This document shows positions 32,006 to 41,579 of a stretch of DNA of 64,000 nucleotides, one piece after another. Each line of letters starts with the position of its first letter. Position 1 is the first letter of the stretch. The position numbers were made by a program, and so were the translations under genes. Origin of the DNA: Ornithomonoglobus_A sp045649025 (GTDB lineage Bacteria; Bacillota; Clostridia; UBA1381). The notes under the pieces were generated by a model that worked only from the letters and a program-made list of their open reading frames with translations, was not told the origin of the DNA and ran no database searches. Location of the stretch: NCBI GenBank assembly GCA_045649025.1, contig JAZRPB010000025.1:40550-104549 (forward strand), written 5' to 3'.

Positions 32006-33277
32006 TTACTTTGTGTTATTTAGTGCTTGCTCAAGGTCTGCAATTATATCGTCTACATTTTCAATACCAACGCTGAAACGTACTAAATCCGGGCCTGTGC
32101 CGCACTCTGCAAGCTGTTCATCTGTCATTTGTCGGTGTGTTGAGCTTGCGGGATGAAGTGCACACGTTCTTGCATCTGCAACGTGTGTTACTATTGCGGC
32201 AAGCTTTAGAGAATCAAGGAATTTAACTCCTGCTTCCCTGCCGCCTTTTACACCAAACGATACAACTCCGCACGAGCCTTTGGGCAAATACTTTTTAGCT
32301 AATTCATTATATTTACTTGATTCTAATCCCGAATAGTTAACCCAACCAACACAGGGATGTGATTCAAGATACTGCGCAACCTTAAGTGCATTTTCGCTAT
32401 GACGTATCATTCTCAAATGCAATGTTTCAAGTCCGAGATTTAGCAAGAATGCATTTTGCGGTGACGGTGATGAACCCATATCACGCATAAGCTGAACTCT
32501 TGCCTTTGCTATATATGCAGCCTTGCCAAAGTGCTCTGTATACACAACACCGTGATATGATTCGTCGGGTTCTGTCATACATGGGAATTTTCCCGATTTA
32601 GACCAGTCGAAATTGCCACTGTCTACAATAACGCCGCCCAATGATACAGCGTGTCCGTCCATATACTTTGAGGTTGAATGAATAACAATATCTGCACCAA
32701 ATTCAAACGGACGGCATAAAATAGGTGTTGCAAAGGTGTTGTCTACAATAAGCGGAATACCATTATTGTGTGCAAGTGATGCAAACTTTTCTATATCAAG
32801 AACTGTTAGCGCAGGGTTTGCAATAGTTTCACCCATAACAGCCTTTGTGTTTGGCTTTATTGCTTTTTGAAGCTCCTCTAAATCATCGTCAGGATTAACA
32901 AACGTTGTTTCAATTCCAAACTTTTCAAGTGTTACTGCCAACAGATTAAAGGTTCCGCCATAAACTGCCGCAGAGCATACAATATGGTCACCTGCACCTG
33001 CAATATTCATAACTGCCATCATTGTGGCAGCTTGTCCTGCGGATGTCATCATAGCACCAACGCCGCCCTCTAAATCGCTGATTTTTTCTTCCACTGCAGC
33101 AACTGTGGGGTTTGCAAGACGTGTATAGAAAAAGCCGTCTTCCTCCAGATCAAAAAGCTTACCCATATAATCAGATGAGTCATACTTAAAGGTTGTGCTT
33201 TGATATATTGGCAAAACACGTGCCTCTCCGTTTTTAGGCTTATAACCTGATTGAATACATTTAGTTTCTAATTGCAT
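32006..33277 (-). CDS. metY: O-acetylhomoserine sulfhydrylase family enzyme
   Basis: PLP gamma-family enzyme making homocysteine from O-acetylhomoserine and sulfide; 423 residues, the MetY length (cystathionine synthases are ~380). The Schiff-base lysine lies in VIHSTSKYMDGH. Other motifs: IYQSTTFKYDS, YTRLANPTVAAVEEKISDLEGG and RFSVGIENVDDIIADL. Insertions relative to MetB support MetY. It ends the polyamine transcript, 20 bases after the decarboxylase stop. The link may be methionine and hence S-adenosylmethionine supply for SpeD; that is inference. Confidence 0.9.
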   Translation of the reverse strand: MQLETKCIQSGYKPKNGEARVLPIYQSTTFKYDSSDYMGKLFDLEEDGFFYTRLANPTVAAVEEKISDLEGGVGAMMTSAGQAATMMAVMNIAGAGDHIVCSAAVYGGTFNLLAVTLEKFGIETTFVNPDDDLEELQKAIKPNTKAVMGETIANPALTVLDIEKFASLAHNNGIPLIVDNTFATPILCRPFEFGADIVIHSTSKYMDGHAVSLGGVIVDSGNFDWSKSGKFPCMTEPDESYHGVVYTEHFGKAAYIAKARVQLMRDMGSSPSPQNAFLLNLGLETLHLRMIRHSENALKVAQYLESHPCVGWVNYSGLESSKYNELAKKYLPKGSCGVVSFGVKGGREAGVKFLDSLKLAAIVTHVADARTCALHPASSTHRQMTDEQLAECGTGPDLVRFSVGIENVDDIIADLEQALNNTK

Positions 33278-33297
33278 ATATCTATCTCCCTTTCTTA

Positions 33298-34416
33298 TTA
33301 CAATCTCTTTTTAAAATCCTCATAGCCAAATTCGCGTACTAATTCAAGCGTATCATCAGCCTTTAAAACATATATAGACGGTAAATTTATACCGTTAAAT
33401 GTGTTATTTTTAACTGTTGTATATATTGCCATATCCTCAAACACAAGTCTATCTCCAACAGACATTTGTTTATTAAATGAATAGTCACCAATTACATCCC
33501 CTGCAAGACAGCTTTGAGAGCCTATACGATAGGAATATTTAAGCTTGCCTAAATCATCCGCACCAACAATTCGTGGTCTGTATGGCATTTCCAGAACATC
33601 AGGCATATGACACGCCGCACTGCCGTCTGTAATTAGTATATCCATTCCATTATTCATTATTTCAAGCACCTCACACACGAAATAACCTGCATTAAGCGCC
33701 ACAGCCTCGCCAGGTTCAAGATATACCTCAACATTGTATTTGTTTTTAATATAGTCTATGCACTCTATAAGAGTATCAACATCATAATCATCCCTTGTTA
33801 TATGATGTCCGCCGCCGAAGTTTATCCACTTCATATTGTGCATATACTTGCCAAACTTTTCCTCTACGGCATTAATTGTGCGTTTTAAGGTGTCGGAATT
33901 CTGTTCGCACATTGTATGAAAATGCAGACCGTCTATAAGTTCTAAAATATCCTCATCAAAGTTTTTTAGTGTTGTACCAAGACGTGAATTTTTAAAGCAA
34001 GGGTTATACAGGTCAGTTTCGATTTCACTGTATTCGGGGTTAATTCTTATACCACACGATTTGCCATTTAGCCGACTATAATATTTTCTCACCTGTGATG
34101 GTGTGTTAAATACAATATGGTCGCAAAGCGATACAATTTCATCAAACTCACTGTCTTTATATGCTGCAGAGAAAATATGTGTTTCTTTGCCAAATTCCTC
34201 ATAACCAAGTCTTGCCTCATTTAATGAGCTTGCGGTTGTTCCGCAAAGGTATTTTTTTATAAGCGGATATGTTGAATAATTAGAATATGCCTTTTGAGCC
34301 AATAATATTTTAGCTCCCGTTCTTTTTTGCACATAGTCTAAAATCTCACAGTTTTTTATTAACTGTTTTTCATCTATTACATATGACGGCGTTTTTACAA
34401 TATCTCTAAAATTCAT
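33298..34416 (-). CDS. nspC: Carboxynorspermidine/carboxyspermidine decarboxylase
   Basis: PLP alanine-racemase-fold decarboxylase that removes CO2 from carboxy(nor)spermidine, giving spermidine or norspermidine; 372 residues. The PLP lysine is Lys42 in ILLAQKAYSN. Family motifs: LHFHTMCEQNSDTL, WINFGGGHHITRDDYD, VYLEPGEAVALNAGYFVCEVLE (PLP phosphate), and the catalytic Cys/Asp segment SQSCLAGDVIGDYSF. It starts one base after the dehydrogenase stop. Related DAP/ornithine decarboxylases are longer, so the identity is good. Confidence 0.93.
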   Translation of the reverse strand: MNFRDIVKTPSYVIDEKQLIKNCEILDYVQKRTGAKILLAQKAYSNYSTYPLIKKYLCGTTASSLNEARLGYEEFGKETHIFSAAYKDSEFDEIVSLCDHIVFNTPSQVRKYYSRLNGKSCGIRINPEYSEIETDLYNPCFKNSRLGTTLKNFDEDILELIDGLHFHTMCEQNSDTLKRTINAVEEKFGKYMHNMKWINFGGGHHITRDDYDVDTLIECIDYIKNKYNVEVYLEPGEAVALNAGYFVCEVLEIMNNGMDILITDGSAACHMPDVLEMPYRPRIVGADDLGKLKYSYRIGSQSCLAGDVIGDYSFNKQMSVGDRLVFEDMAIYTTVKNNTFNGINLPSIYVLKADDTLELVREFGYEDFKKRL

Positions 34417-34417
34417 A

Positions 34418-35617
34418 TCAGTCTACCAAAACAGGATTGAAATCCTCTTGCCACGGAAGTCCGAATTTATTTAACGCTTCCATAAACGGATCGGGGTCAA
34501 ATTCTTCTACATTATATACACCAGGTTTGCACCATTTACCTGTAAGAACCATAGCTGCACCAATCATTGCAGGCACACCTGTTGTGTATGAAATGGCCTG
34601 TGAGCCAACTTCTTTATAGCACTCCTGATGGTCGCATATATTATATAAATAATATGTCTTTTCCTTACCGTCCTTTTTACCTATAAAGATACAGCCTATG
34701 TTTGTTTTACCAACAGTTCTTGGCCCTAACGAGGCAGGGTCAGGAAGCACCGCCTTCAAAAACTGAAGCGGAACAATCTTTTTGCCCTCAAAGTCAATAG
34801 GCTCAATAGATGTCATACCAACATTTTCAAGACATTTTAAATGTGTTAAATAGCTTTGACCAAAGGTCATAAAAAATCTTATTCTTTTTATACCCTTTAT
34901 ATTAAGTGCAAGAGATTCCAGCTCCTCGTGATGAAGAAGATACATATCTTTTTCGCCAACCTCTTTGAAGTTATACACACGCTTTATCTCCATCGGCTCG
35001 GTTTCTACCCATTTACCGTTCTCGATATAGCTACCCTTTGCACTTACCTCACGAATGTTTATTTCGGGGTTGAAATTTGTTGCAAATGGATATCCGTGGT
35101 CACCGCCATTGCAGTCTAATATATCAATATAATTTATTTCATCAAACTCGTGCTTTTGTGCATACGCACTAAAAACACCTGTTACTCCAGGATCAAAGCC
35201 ACTGCCTAAAATAGCGGTTATGCCTGCTTTTTCAAAACGTTCTCTATATTCCCATTGCCATTTATACTCAAATTTTGCAGTATCTTCAGGCTCATAATTT
35301 GCAGTATCAAGATAATGTGTTTTTGTGGCAAGACACGCATCCATAATTGTTAAATCCTGATACGGAAGTGCTAAATTCATAACAATATCAGGCTTGAATT
35401 TATTTATAAGCGCTATTAGTGCATCCACATCATTAGCATCAACCTGTGCAGTGGATACCTTTGTTTTTCCACCCTCTACCTGTTTTTTTATTTCTTCGCA
35501 TTTTGAAAGTGTCCTCGACGCAATGCAAATTTCCTCAAATACATCACTGTTCTGACAGCATTTGTGAATTGCAACACCTGCAACACCGCCTGCTCCTATT
35601 ATTAGTGCTTTTCCCAT
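34418..35617 (-). CDS. Carboxynorspermidine/carboxyspermidine dehydrogenase
   Basis: A saccharopine-dehydrogenase-like enzyme (LYS9 superfamily) that condenses a diamine with aspartate semialdehyde and reduces it to carboxy(nor)spermidine; 399 residues. The NADPH fold is LIIGAGGVAGVAIHKC at the N-terminus; NLALPYQDLTIMDACLATKTHYLDTANYEP and ILGSGFDPGVTGVFSAYA are family segments. Tight coupling to nspC distinguishes it from lysine-pathway relatives. AAGGGGG precedes ATG 35617. With putrescine from SpeA/SpeB it would give carboxyspermidine. Confidence 0.92.
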   Translation of the reverse strand: MGKALIIGAGGVAGVAIHKCCQNSDVFEEICIASRTLSKCEEIKKQVEGGKTKVSTAQVDANDVDALIALINKFKPDIVMNLALPYQDLTIMDACLATKTHYLDTANYEPEDTAKFEYKWQWEYRERFEKAGITAILGSGFDPGVTGVFSAYAQKHEFDEINYIDILDCNGGDHGYPFATNFNPEINIREVSAKGSYIENGKWVETEPMEIKRVYNFKEVGEKDMYLLHHEELESLALNIKGIKRIRFFMTFGQSYLTHLKCLENVGMTSIEPIDFEGKKIVPLQFLKAVLPDPASLGPRTVGKTNIGCIFIGKKDGKEKTYYLYNICDHQECYKEVGSQAISYTTGVPAMIGAAMVLTGKWCKPGVYNVEEFDPDPFMEALNKFGLPWQEDFNPVLVD

Positions 35618-35636
35618 TTGTAGTCCCCCTTATGTT

Positions 35637-36482
35637 TTAATATATTGTTAGTAATAATTCCCGTAATATTTTGCAGGCAACTGCTGTTGAAGTTCCGCTT
35701 AAATCGTAATGTGGAGATAGTTCGTTTATGTCACAGCCCACAATGTTTAGATCCTTTAACATATGCACCGCCTCCAATAGCTCATTAAATGTTACTCCGC
35801 CCGCTTCAGGTGTTCCCGTGCCGGGAAATATTGATGGGTCTAAAACATCAAGGTCGAGTGTGAAATACACCTTTTTGCCTTTAAGCTTTTTAACAACCTC
35901 ACCAAAGCCCTTTAAATCAAACTTATGCTGTATAACGTGCTCCTTTGCAAATTCAAATTCACTTCTGTCGCCGCTTCTTATACCAAACTGATAAATTCTG
36001 TTGTCATCCACAAGATTATGGCATCTACGCATAACACAAGCATGTGAAAGTGTTTGACCAAGATATTCCTCTCTTAAGTCTGCGTGTGCATCAAGATGAA
36101 TAATATAAACATCGTTATATTTATTATATACTGCCTTAAATGCACCTAATGTAACAAGATGCTCTCCCCCTATCATACAGGGTATTTTATTATCGTCTAA
36201 AAGCTTTTTGGTAAACTGTTCAATATCTTTTAGTGCATTTTCAGGTGAACCGAATTGAAGCTCCAAATCACCACAGTCAAAAACACATATATCCTCTAAA
36301 TCCATATCAAGATACGGGCTGTATGTTTCTATTCCAAAGCTTTCATTACGCATTGCAGATGATGCAAAACGTGTCCCCGGCCGAAAGGATGTTGTTGAAT
36401 CAAATGGTGCACCAAAAATCGCAATTTTACTTTCATCATATTCGTTATCACAGCCTATAAATGTAAATACATTCTTATTCAT
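35637..36482 (-). CDS. speB: Agmatinase
   Basis: Ureohydrolase splitting agmatine to putrescine and urea; 281 residues. Binuclear Mn ligands are visible: GGEHLVTLGA, IIHLDAHADLREEY (Asp/His/Asp) and FTLDLDVLDPSIFPGTGTPEAGGVT (Asp...Asp). Length and the position between arginine decarboxylase and spermidine synthase favour agmatinase over arginase or formiminoglutamase. The start overlaps the speE stop by 8 bases. Confidence 0.94.
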   Translation of the reverse strand: MNKNVFTFIGCDNEYDESKIAIFGAPFDSTTSFRPGTRFASSAMRNESFGIETYSPYLDMDLEDICVFDCGDLELQFGSPENALKDIEQFTKKLLDDNKIPCMIGGEHLVTLGAFKAVYNKYNDVYIIHLDAHADLREEYLGQTLSHACVMRRCHNLVDDNRIYQFGIRSGDRSEFEFAKEHVIQHKFDLKGFGEVVKKLKGKKVYFTLDLDVLDPSIFPGTGTPEAGGVTFNELLEAVHMLKDLNIVGCDINELSPHYDLSGTSTAVACKILRELLLTIY

Positions 36483-37320
36483 CCAATAGCTCCTTTACAT
36501 AGTTTGGTAAAACAAATGACGCCCTGTGAATATCGGTATTATAGTACCTTGTTCTTAAATTCAGCGATTTCCAATAATCCTCTTTAAAATCATTAATTGG
36601 GTGGAATTTTTTAGAGGCGAAACCAAAATACCATATTCCCGACGGATAGGTTGGCATTTGAAAGCCATACACATACGTTTCATTAAACACCTTTGATATC
36701 TTTTTGTGTGTTTTTGCAAACGCTTCTGCGTATTCCTCATAAAATGCTGATTCGTGTTGATTTATTAAAATACCGTACTCCGAAAGAGCCTTGTAGCAAT
36801 TTCCGTAAAATTCTCTTGTAAACAGTCCCTCGCCTGGTCCAAACGGGTCGGTTGAGTCTACAATTATTAAATCATATATGTTTTTTGTTTTTCTTACATA
36901 TGCAAGTCCGTCCTCGTAGTGTATTGAAACACGAGCATCATCAAGCATCGACGCAGTTTGTGGAATGAATTTCTGACACACCTCCACAACCTCGCTGTCA
37001 ATTTCAACTAAATCTATATGTTCAATACTGTTATATCTTAAAAGCTCTCTTACTGCACCGCCGTCACCGCCGCCAATAATGAGTACATTCTTTATATTCG
37101 GGTTTACTGCCATAGGTATATGAGTAATCATTTCATGATACATAAACTCGTCCTTTTCGGTAATCATAATACATTCATCAAGAACAAGCATTTTACCAAA
37201 TTCTTCTGTATCAAAAACCTCAATAAGCTGATAAAAGCTCTTTTTACTGTATAGCTGTTCTTTAACCTTTACTGAAAGCTTAAGGTTTTTTGTATGCATT
37301 TCCGAAAACCATATTCCCAT
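36475..37320 (-). CDS. speE: Spermidine synthase (putrescine aminopropyltransferase)
   Basis: Transfers the aminopropyl group of decarboxylated S-adenosylmethionine to putrescine; 281 residues. Motifs: YHEMITHIPMAV, VLIIGGGDGGAVRELLRY (nucleotide loop), VEIDSEVVEVCQKFIP, YDLIIVDSTDPFGPGEGLFTREFY (catalytic Asp) and the late PTYPSGIWYFGFAS gate. Family-typical throughout. It lies 15 bases after speA. Confidence 0.95.
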   Translation of the reverse strand: MGIWFSEMHTKNLKLSVKVKEQLYSKKSFYQLIEVFDTEEFGKMLVLDECIMITEKDEFMYHEMITHIPMAVNPNIKNVLIIGGGDGGAVRELLRYNSIEHIDLVEIDSEVVEVCQKFIPQTASMLDDARVSIHYEDGLAYVRKTKNIYDLIIVDSTDPFGPGEGLFTREFYGNCYKALSEYGILINQHESAFYEEYAEAFAKTHKKISKVFNETYVYGFQMPTYPSGIWYFGFASKKFHPINDFKEDYWKSLNLRTRYYNTDIHRASFVLPNYVKELLDE

Positions 37321-37335
37321 TTACCATTCACCCCT

Positions 37336-38784
37336 TCACATTACAACATTTATCACATTCATATCCATATCCTCTGTACCTGTCATAAAACAGCCTTTTT
37401 CCTTTGCATAGAGAATATAATCAAGTATTTCGGAGGTTATCAGTTCGCCTGGTGCTAAAATAGGTATTCCAGGCGGATAACACATAACAAACTCCCCGCA
37501 CACTCTGCCAACGCTTTCTTTTATTGGTACTTGTTTTTTTTCGCCGTAAAATGCCTCTTGCGGAAGCATTTTAACGTGAGGATTTATGTATTCGTGGTCA
37601 AACATACCGCTTGCGTCCTTTTCATATATCCTCTTAATATCGGAAAGCGATGAAATCAGGCGTTCTATATCCAAAGCCCTGTCGCCTGCACTTATAATTG
37701 CAAGTATGTTGCCTATATCTCCAAATTCTATTTGAATATCATACTCATCTCTTAATATATCGTAGACCTCTATACCTGCAAGACCTATATTACGTGTATG
37801 CACAGAAAGCTTTGTTGTATCAAAATCAAATACGTTTTTATTATTTATAAGCTCTCTTCCGAATGCGTAGTATCCGCCAAGCTTATTTATTTCTTTTCTT
37901 GCATAGTCGGCATATGCAACAGTTTTTCTTATCATCTGCACGCCGTTTATGCTTAAATTCTTTCGTGCCAAATCAAGCGACGACAATAAAAGATATGAGC
38001 CGCTTGTTGTTTGAGACAGGTTTATAATTTGCCTTACATATCCCTCATTCACAGATTTTGAGCATAACAAAAGTGCACTTTGTGTTAACGAGCCGCCTGT
38101 TTTATGCACACTCAACGCCGCCATATCTGCACCCGCATTCATTGCACTTACAGGCATATTTTCGCCGAAGTAAAAGTGAGTGCCGTGTGCCTCATCAACA
38201 ATAACCTTCATTCCGTGCTTGTGAGCAACAGATACTATTCTTCTTAAATCTGAGCATATACCATAATACGTTGGGTTATTAACAAGCACCGCCTTTGCGT
38301 CGGGATTTTCTATTATTGCCTTTTCAACGTCTTCAACCGACATTCCCAAAGGTATACCAAGCTCGTGACTTATACCAGGATTAACATACACAGGTACAGC
38401 ACCGCAAATAACAAGTGCGTTTATTGCACTTCTGTGCACGTTTCTTGGCATAATTATCTTTTCACCCGCTTTACAGACCGACATTATCATAACCTGTACC
38501 GCAAAGGTGTTACCGTTTACTATAAAAAACGCATTCTCGGCATTGCAGGCTTGTGCAGCAAGCCTTTGTGCATCACGTATTACACTCACAGGATGACACA
38601 AATTATCGAGGTTTTTCATAGAATTTACATCTATTTTAAGGCACTGCTCACCCAAAAATTCGCAAAGCTCTCTATTTCCCCTGCCACCCTTATGACCAGG
38701 AACATCCATACGCACAACTCTGTTTTTTGTATGCTCCTCCAATGCCTCATATATGGGTGCATTTCTTTGACTTAATCTCTTCAT
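37336..38784 (-). CDS. speA: Arginine decarboxylase, aspartate-aminotransferase-fold type
   Basis: PLP decarboxylase of the Orn/Lys/Arg group I family without the N-terminal wing domain; 482 residues as in Bacillus SpeA. Motifs: RMDVPGHKGGRG at the N-terminus, FFIVNGNTFAVQ, VIVDEAHGTHFYFGE (PLP Asp) and the lysine in LSVHKTGGSLTQSALLL. Agmatinase downstream argues for arginine as substrate; lysine decarboxylase is the alternative. ATG overlaps the speD stop by 4 bases. Confidence 0.9.
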   Translation of the reverse strand: MKRLSQRNAPIYEALEEHTKNRVVRMDVPGHKGGRGNRELCEFLGEQCLKIDVNSMKNLDNLCHPVSVIRDAQRLAAQACNAENAFFIVNGNTFAVQVMIMSVCKAGEKIIMPRNVHRSAINALVICGAVPVYVNPGISHELGIPLGMSVEDVEKAIIENPDAKAVLVNNPTYYGICSDLRRIVSVAHKHGMKVIVDEAHGTHFYFGENMPVSAMNAGADMAALSVHKTGGSLTQSALLLCSKSVNEGYVRQIINLSQTTSGSYLLLSSLDLARKNLSINGVQMIRKTVAYADYARKEINKLGGYYAFGRELINNKNVFDFDTTKLSVHTRNIGLAGIEVYDILRDEYDIQIEFGDIGNILAIISAGDRALDIERLISSLSDIKRIYEKDASGMFDHEYINPHVKMLPQEAFYGEKKQVPIKESVGRVCGEFVMCYPPGIPILAPGELITSEILDYILYAKEKGCFMTGTEDMDMNVINVVM

Positions 38785-39584
38785 TTCTTTGAATATACAT
38801 TTTGTCCGCTGAATATTTCTATCATTTCACGCCTTAGGCTATCTGTTATCATAAGGCGTCTTTTTGGCGGAATTTCGTATACGTCTGTATTAAACAGATA
38901 GTTTTGCAGTTCTATTTCTTTAATTAAAAGCTTTGTGTGGAAAATATTTGACTGATACACATTCATATCAATTGCATCATATTTAGTTAGTGTTTCATCA
39001 TTTATATAATCCTGTATAGATTTAATATCGTGATCAATAAAATATTTTTTACCTTCAACATCTCGTGTGAAGCCTCTTACACGGTAGTCGATTGTTATAA
39101 TATCCGAATCAAAGCTGCTTATAAGAAAATCAAGAGCATTAAGAGGTGATATTGTACCGCAGGTGGATACGTCTATATCAACTCTGAAGGTAGATATTGA
39201 ATTATCGGGATGATATTCAGGAAAAGTATGTACCGTTACGTGACTTTTATCGAGATGGGCATGCACCGTTTGCGGCGATAAAATACCCTTATTACACGAT
39301 ACGTCAATATCCTTATCGTTAAGGTCTTTTTCGGCAATCAAAATATTAACCGAAGCACCCTGCGGTTCATAGTCCTGTTTTGAAATATTTAAAATTGTAG
39401 CACCAATCATTTCGGTAACCTTTGTTAAAATACCTGTTAATCGGTCGCTGTTATACTGCTCATCTATATATGCAATATAATCCTTTTGCTCACGCTCACC
39501 CTTTGCATAACAAACATCATATATATTAAAACTAAGTGTTTTTGTAAGATTATTAAATCCATAAAGACTTATTTTATCTTTCAT
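38781..39584 (-). CDS. speD: S-adenosylmethionine decarboxylase proenzyme (E. coli type)
   Basis: Pyruvoyl enzyme giving decarboxylated S-adenosylmethionine, the aminopropyl donor; 267 residues, the class 1a (enterobacterial) size rather than the ~130 of the Bacillus type. Self-cleavage should occur before Ser114 in LDKSHVTVHTFPEYHPD, leaving pyruvoyl on the alpha chain. STCGTISPLNALDFLISSFDSDI contains the conserved catalytic Cys. AGAGGTGGT precedes ATG 39584. It heads the polyamine genes 35 bases after trxB. Confidence 0.95.
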   Translation of the reverse strand: MKDKISLYGFNNLTKTLSFNIYDVCYAKGEREQKDYIAYIDEQYNSDRLTGILTKVTEMIGATILNISKQDYEPQGASVNILIAEKDLNDKDIDVSCNKGILSPQTVHAHLDKSHVTVHTFPEYHPDNSISTFRVDIDVSTCGTISPLNALDFLISSFDSDIITIDYRVRGFTRDVEGKKYFIDHDIKSIQDYINDETLTKYDAIDMNVYQSNIFHTKLLIKEIELQNYLFNTDVYEIPPKRRLMITDSLRREMIEIFSGQNVYSKK

Positions 39585-39619
39585 GTATGCACCACCTCTC
39601 GTATAAATAACAAATTAAT

Positions 39620-40552
39620 TTAAACTGTTTTTAATCCCATTTCACCAACGTACGTTGACGCACTTACTGCACCAACCGCACCGTCTGCCGCTGCCGTTAT
39701 AATCTGCCTTAACGGCGTTGTTCTTACATCACCAACTGCAAATATTCCTTTGATGTTGGTACGCATATAAATATCTGTTTTTATAAATCCATAATCGCAA
39801 AGCTCAACTCCGCAGTCTGCAGCAAGTTTTGAATTGGGGGTTATGCCGATTGCAACAATAACTCCATCAACTAAAAGTGTGTTCCTGTCGCCATTTAGTA
39901 TATTTTTTATTTCAATACTTTGAAGCTGCATTGTGCCATTAAACTTTTCACATACTGTATCTGTAATAATTTTTATATTGCCATATCTCTTTACATTTTC
40001 AAATATAGAAGCCGTTGCACGAAACTTTTTGGAACGATTTATAAGATATACTGTTTTACATAGCTTTGAAAGGTATATTGCATCCTCGCAGGCAGTGTTA
40101 CCGCCGCCAATAACTGCAACGTCCTTACCTTTAAAGAACGCACCGTCGCAATGTGCACAATACGATACTCCGCTTCCACCAAGCTCCGCTTCGCCCTCAA
40201 CTCCTAATTTTTTAGGGCTTGCACCTGTTGCAAAAATAATTGATTTAGTTGTATATTTGTGATGTCTTGTATGCACAAGCTTTATATCAAACTCGGCATT
40301 TTCAATTGATTTTACATTTTCCTTTACAATTTCAATGCCAAACTTTTCAGCATGCTTGTACAAAGCCTCGCTAAGCTCCTCGCCTGTGGGAGTATTATAG
40401 AAGCCAGGGTAATTATCCACATCATTTGTTTTCATAACCTGACCGCCGCTTGCTATGCTTTCTATTACAAGTGTTTTCATATTAGCACGCATTGCATAAA
40501 TTGCGGCACTTAATCCCGCAGGGCCTGCACCAATTATAACTATATCATACAT
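39620..40552 (-). CDS. trxB: Thioredoxin reductase-like flavoprotein
   Basis: 310 residues, FAD/NADPH disulfide reductase. IIGAGPAGLSAAIYA binds FAD, YCAHCDGAFF holds the redox cysteines (Cys132, Cys135), VIGGGNTACEDAIYL binds NADPH, and GIFAVGDVRTTPLRQIITAAADGAVGA completes the FAD site. CAHC instead of the usual CATC is a mild variant. It lies between the glycosyltransferase and speD in one apparent transcript. No thioredoxin gene is adjacent. Confidence 0.9.
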   Translation of the reverse strand: MYDIVIIGAGPAGLSAAIYAMRANMKTLVIESIASGGQVMKTNDVDNYPGFYNTPTGEELSEALYKHAEKFGIEIVKENVKSIENAEFDIKLVHTRHHKYTTKSIIFATGASPKKLGVEGEAELGGSGVSYCAHCDGAFFKGKDVAVIGGGNTACEDAIYLSKLCKTVYLINRSKKFRATASIFENVKRYGNIKIITDTVCEKFNGTMQLQSIEIKNILNGDRNTLLVDGVIVAIGITPNSKLAADCGVELCDYGFIKTDIYMRTNIKGIFAVGDVRTTPLRQIITAAADGAVGAVSASTYVGEMGLKTV

Positions 40553-40575
40553 ATTTAAACTTCCTTAACCCTTCT

Positions 40576-41520
40576 TCATTTTTTATATTCTTCAACAATA
40601 TATCTTGGCCGTCTTTTAACTTCCTTATAGATTTTTCCAATATACTCACCAACAAGACCAATCGACAAAAGTTGAACGCCACCGATAAACCATATTGAAA
40701 GCATAAGCGATGCCCAGCCGTCGCTTGTGTTGCCTATAATCTTTTCAACAAAAGCGTATACTGCCATAATAAATGAAAATACACACACAATTAAGCCGAG
40801 TGATGTTATTATTCTTATAGGTGTTATACTAAACGACGTTATTCCATCGAGTGCAAATGAAATCATTTTTTTTAACGGATATTTCGACACACCTGCAAAA
40901 CGTATGGTGCGGTCATAATATACTGTTTCCGTTTTAAAGCCAAGCAAAGGAACCATTCCCCGCAAAAACAAATTTCTTTCTTCAAATTCCGATAACGCCT
41001 TTAGTGCTTTTTTACTCATCAGCCTGTAATCTGCGTGGTTATATACAATGTTTACACCCATAAGCTTCATAAGTTTATAAAAGCCCAGTGCTGTTGTACG
41101 TTTAAATGCACTGTCACTCTTGCGTTGTTTTCTTACACCATATACTATATCGTTGCCTTCGTTAAATTTTTGTACCATTTCGGGTATAACGTGAATATCA
41201 TCCTGTAAATCTGCATCAATTGAAATTGCACAGTCACAATCATCCATAACACTCATAAGAGCGCCGAGCAGTGCGTTCTGGTGTCCAACATTACCAGCAA
41301 GCTTTATACCATAAATTTCATTAAAATCTTCGGTTAGTCTGTTTATAATTTCCCATGTTTTATCTTTTGAGCCGTCATCTGTGAAAACTATTTTACTGTT
41401 TTGGCTTATAAGCTCTTTACGTATCATATCCTTTAAAAGCTGGAGCATCTGTCTTGATGTTTCGTGCAAAACCGCTTCCTCGTTATAGCAAGGAACAACT
41501 ATATATAAAGTTTTAGCCAC
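40576..41520 (-). CDS. Family 2 glycosyltransferase with two membrane helices (GtrB/DPM1-like)
   Basis: 314 residues. The GT-A domain has VVPCYNEEAVL, FTDDGSKDKTWEI and the metal site AISIDADLQDD. Two C-terminal helices (about 228-250 and 265-288) follow, then a basic tail. This is the layout of polyprenyl-phosphate glucosyltransferases, which load undecaprenyl phosphate for wall-polymer decoration. The start is GTG 41520 with AAGGAGG seven bases upstream. It is the first gene of a transcript that continues through trxB into the polyamine genes. Its promoter region carries structured element copy 2. Confidence 0.88.
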   Translation of the reverse strand: MAKTLYIVVPCYNEEAVLHETSRQMLQLLKDMIRKELISQNSKIVFTDDGSKDKTWEIINRLTEDFNEIYGIKLAGNVGHQNALLGALMSVMDDCDCAISIDADLQDDIHVIPEMVQKFNEGNDIVYGVRKQRKSDSAFKRTTALGFYKLMKLMGVNIVYNHADYRLMSKKALKALSEFEERNLFLRGMVPLLGFKTETVYYDRTIRFAGVSKYPLKKMISFALDGITSFSITPIRIITSLGLIVCVFSFIMAVYAFVEKIIGNTSDGWASLMLSIWFIGGVQLLSIGLVGEYIGKIYKEVKRRPRYIVEEYKK

Positions 41521-41579
41521 ACCAATACCTCCTTTAAATTATATAAAACCTTTTCAATTATATGTAATATGAATTCATT

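Noticed and set aside
39585..39619. SAM or polyamine riboswitch in front of speD, or one in front of metY
   Set aside because: The gaps are 35 and 20 bases and hold only ribosome sites; the genes lie inside an operon.
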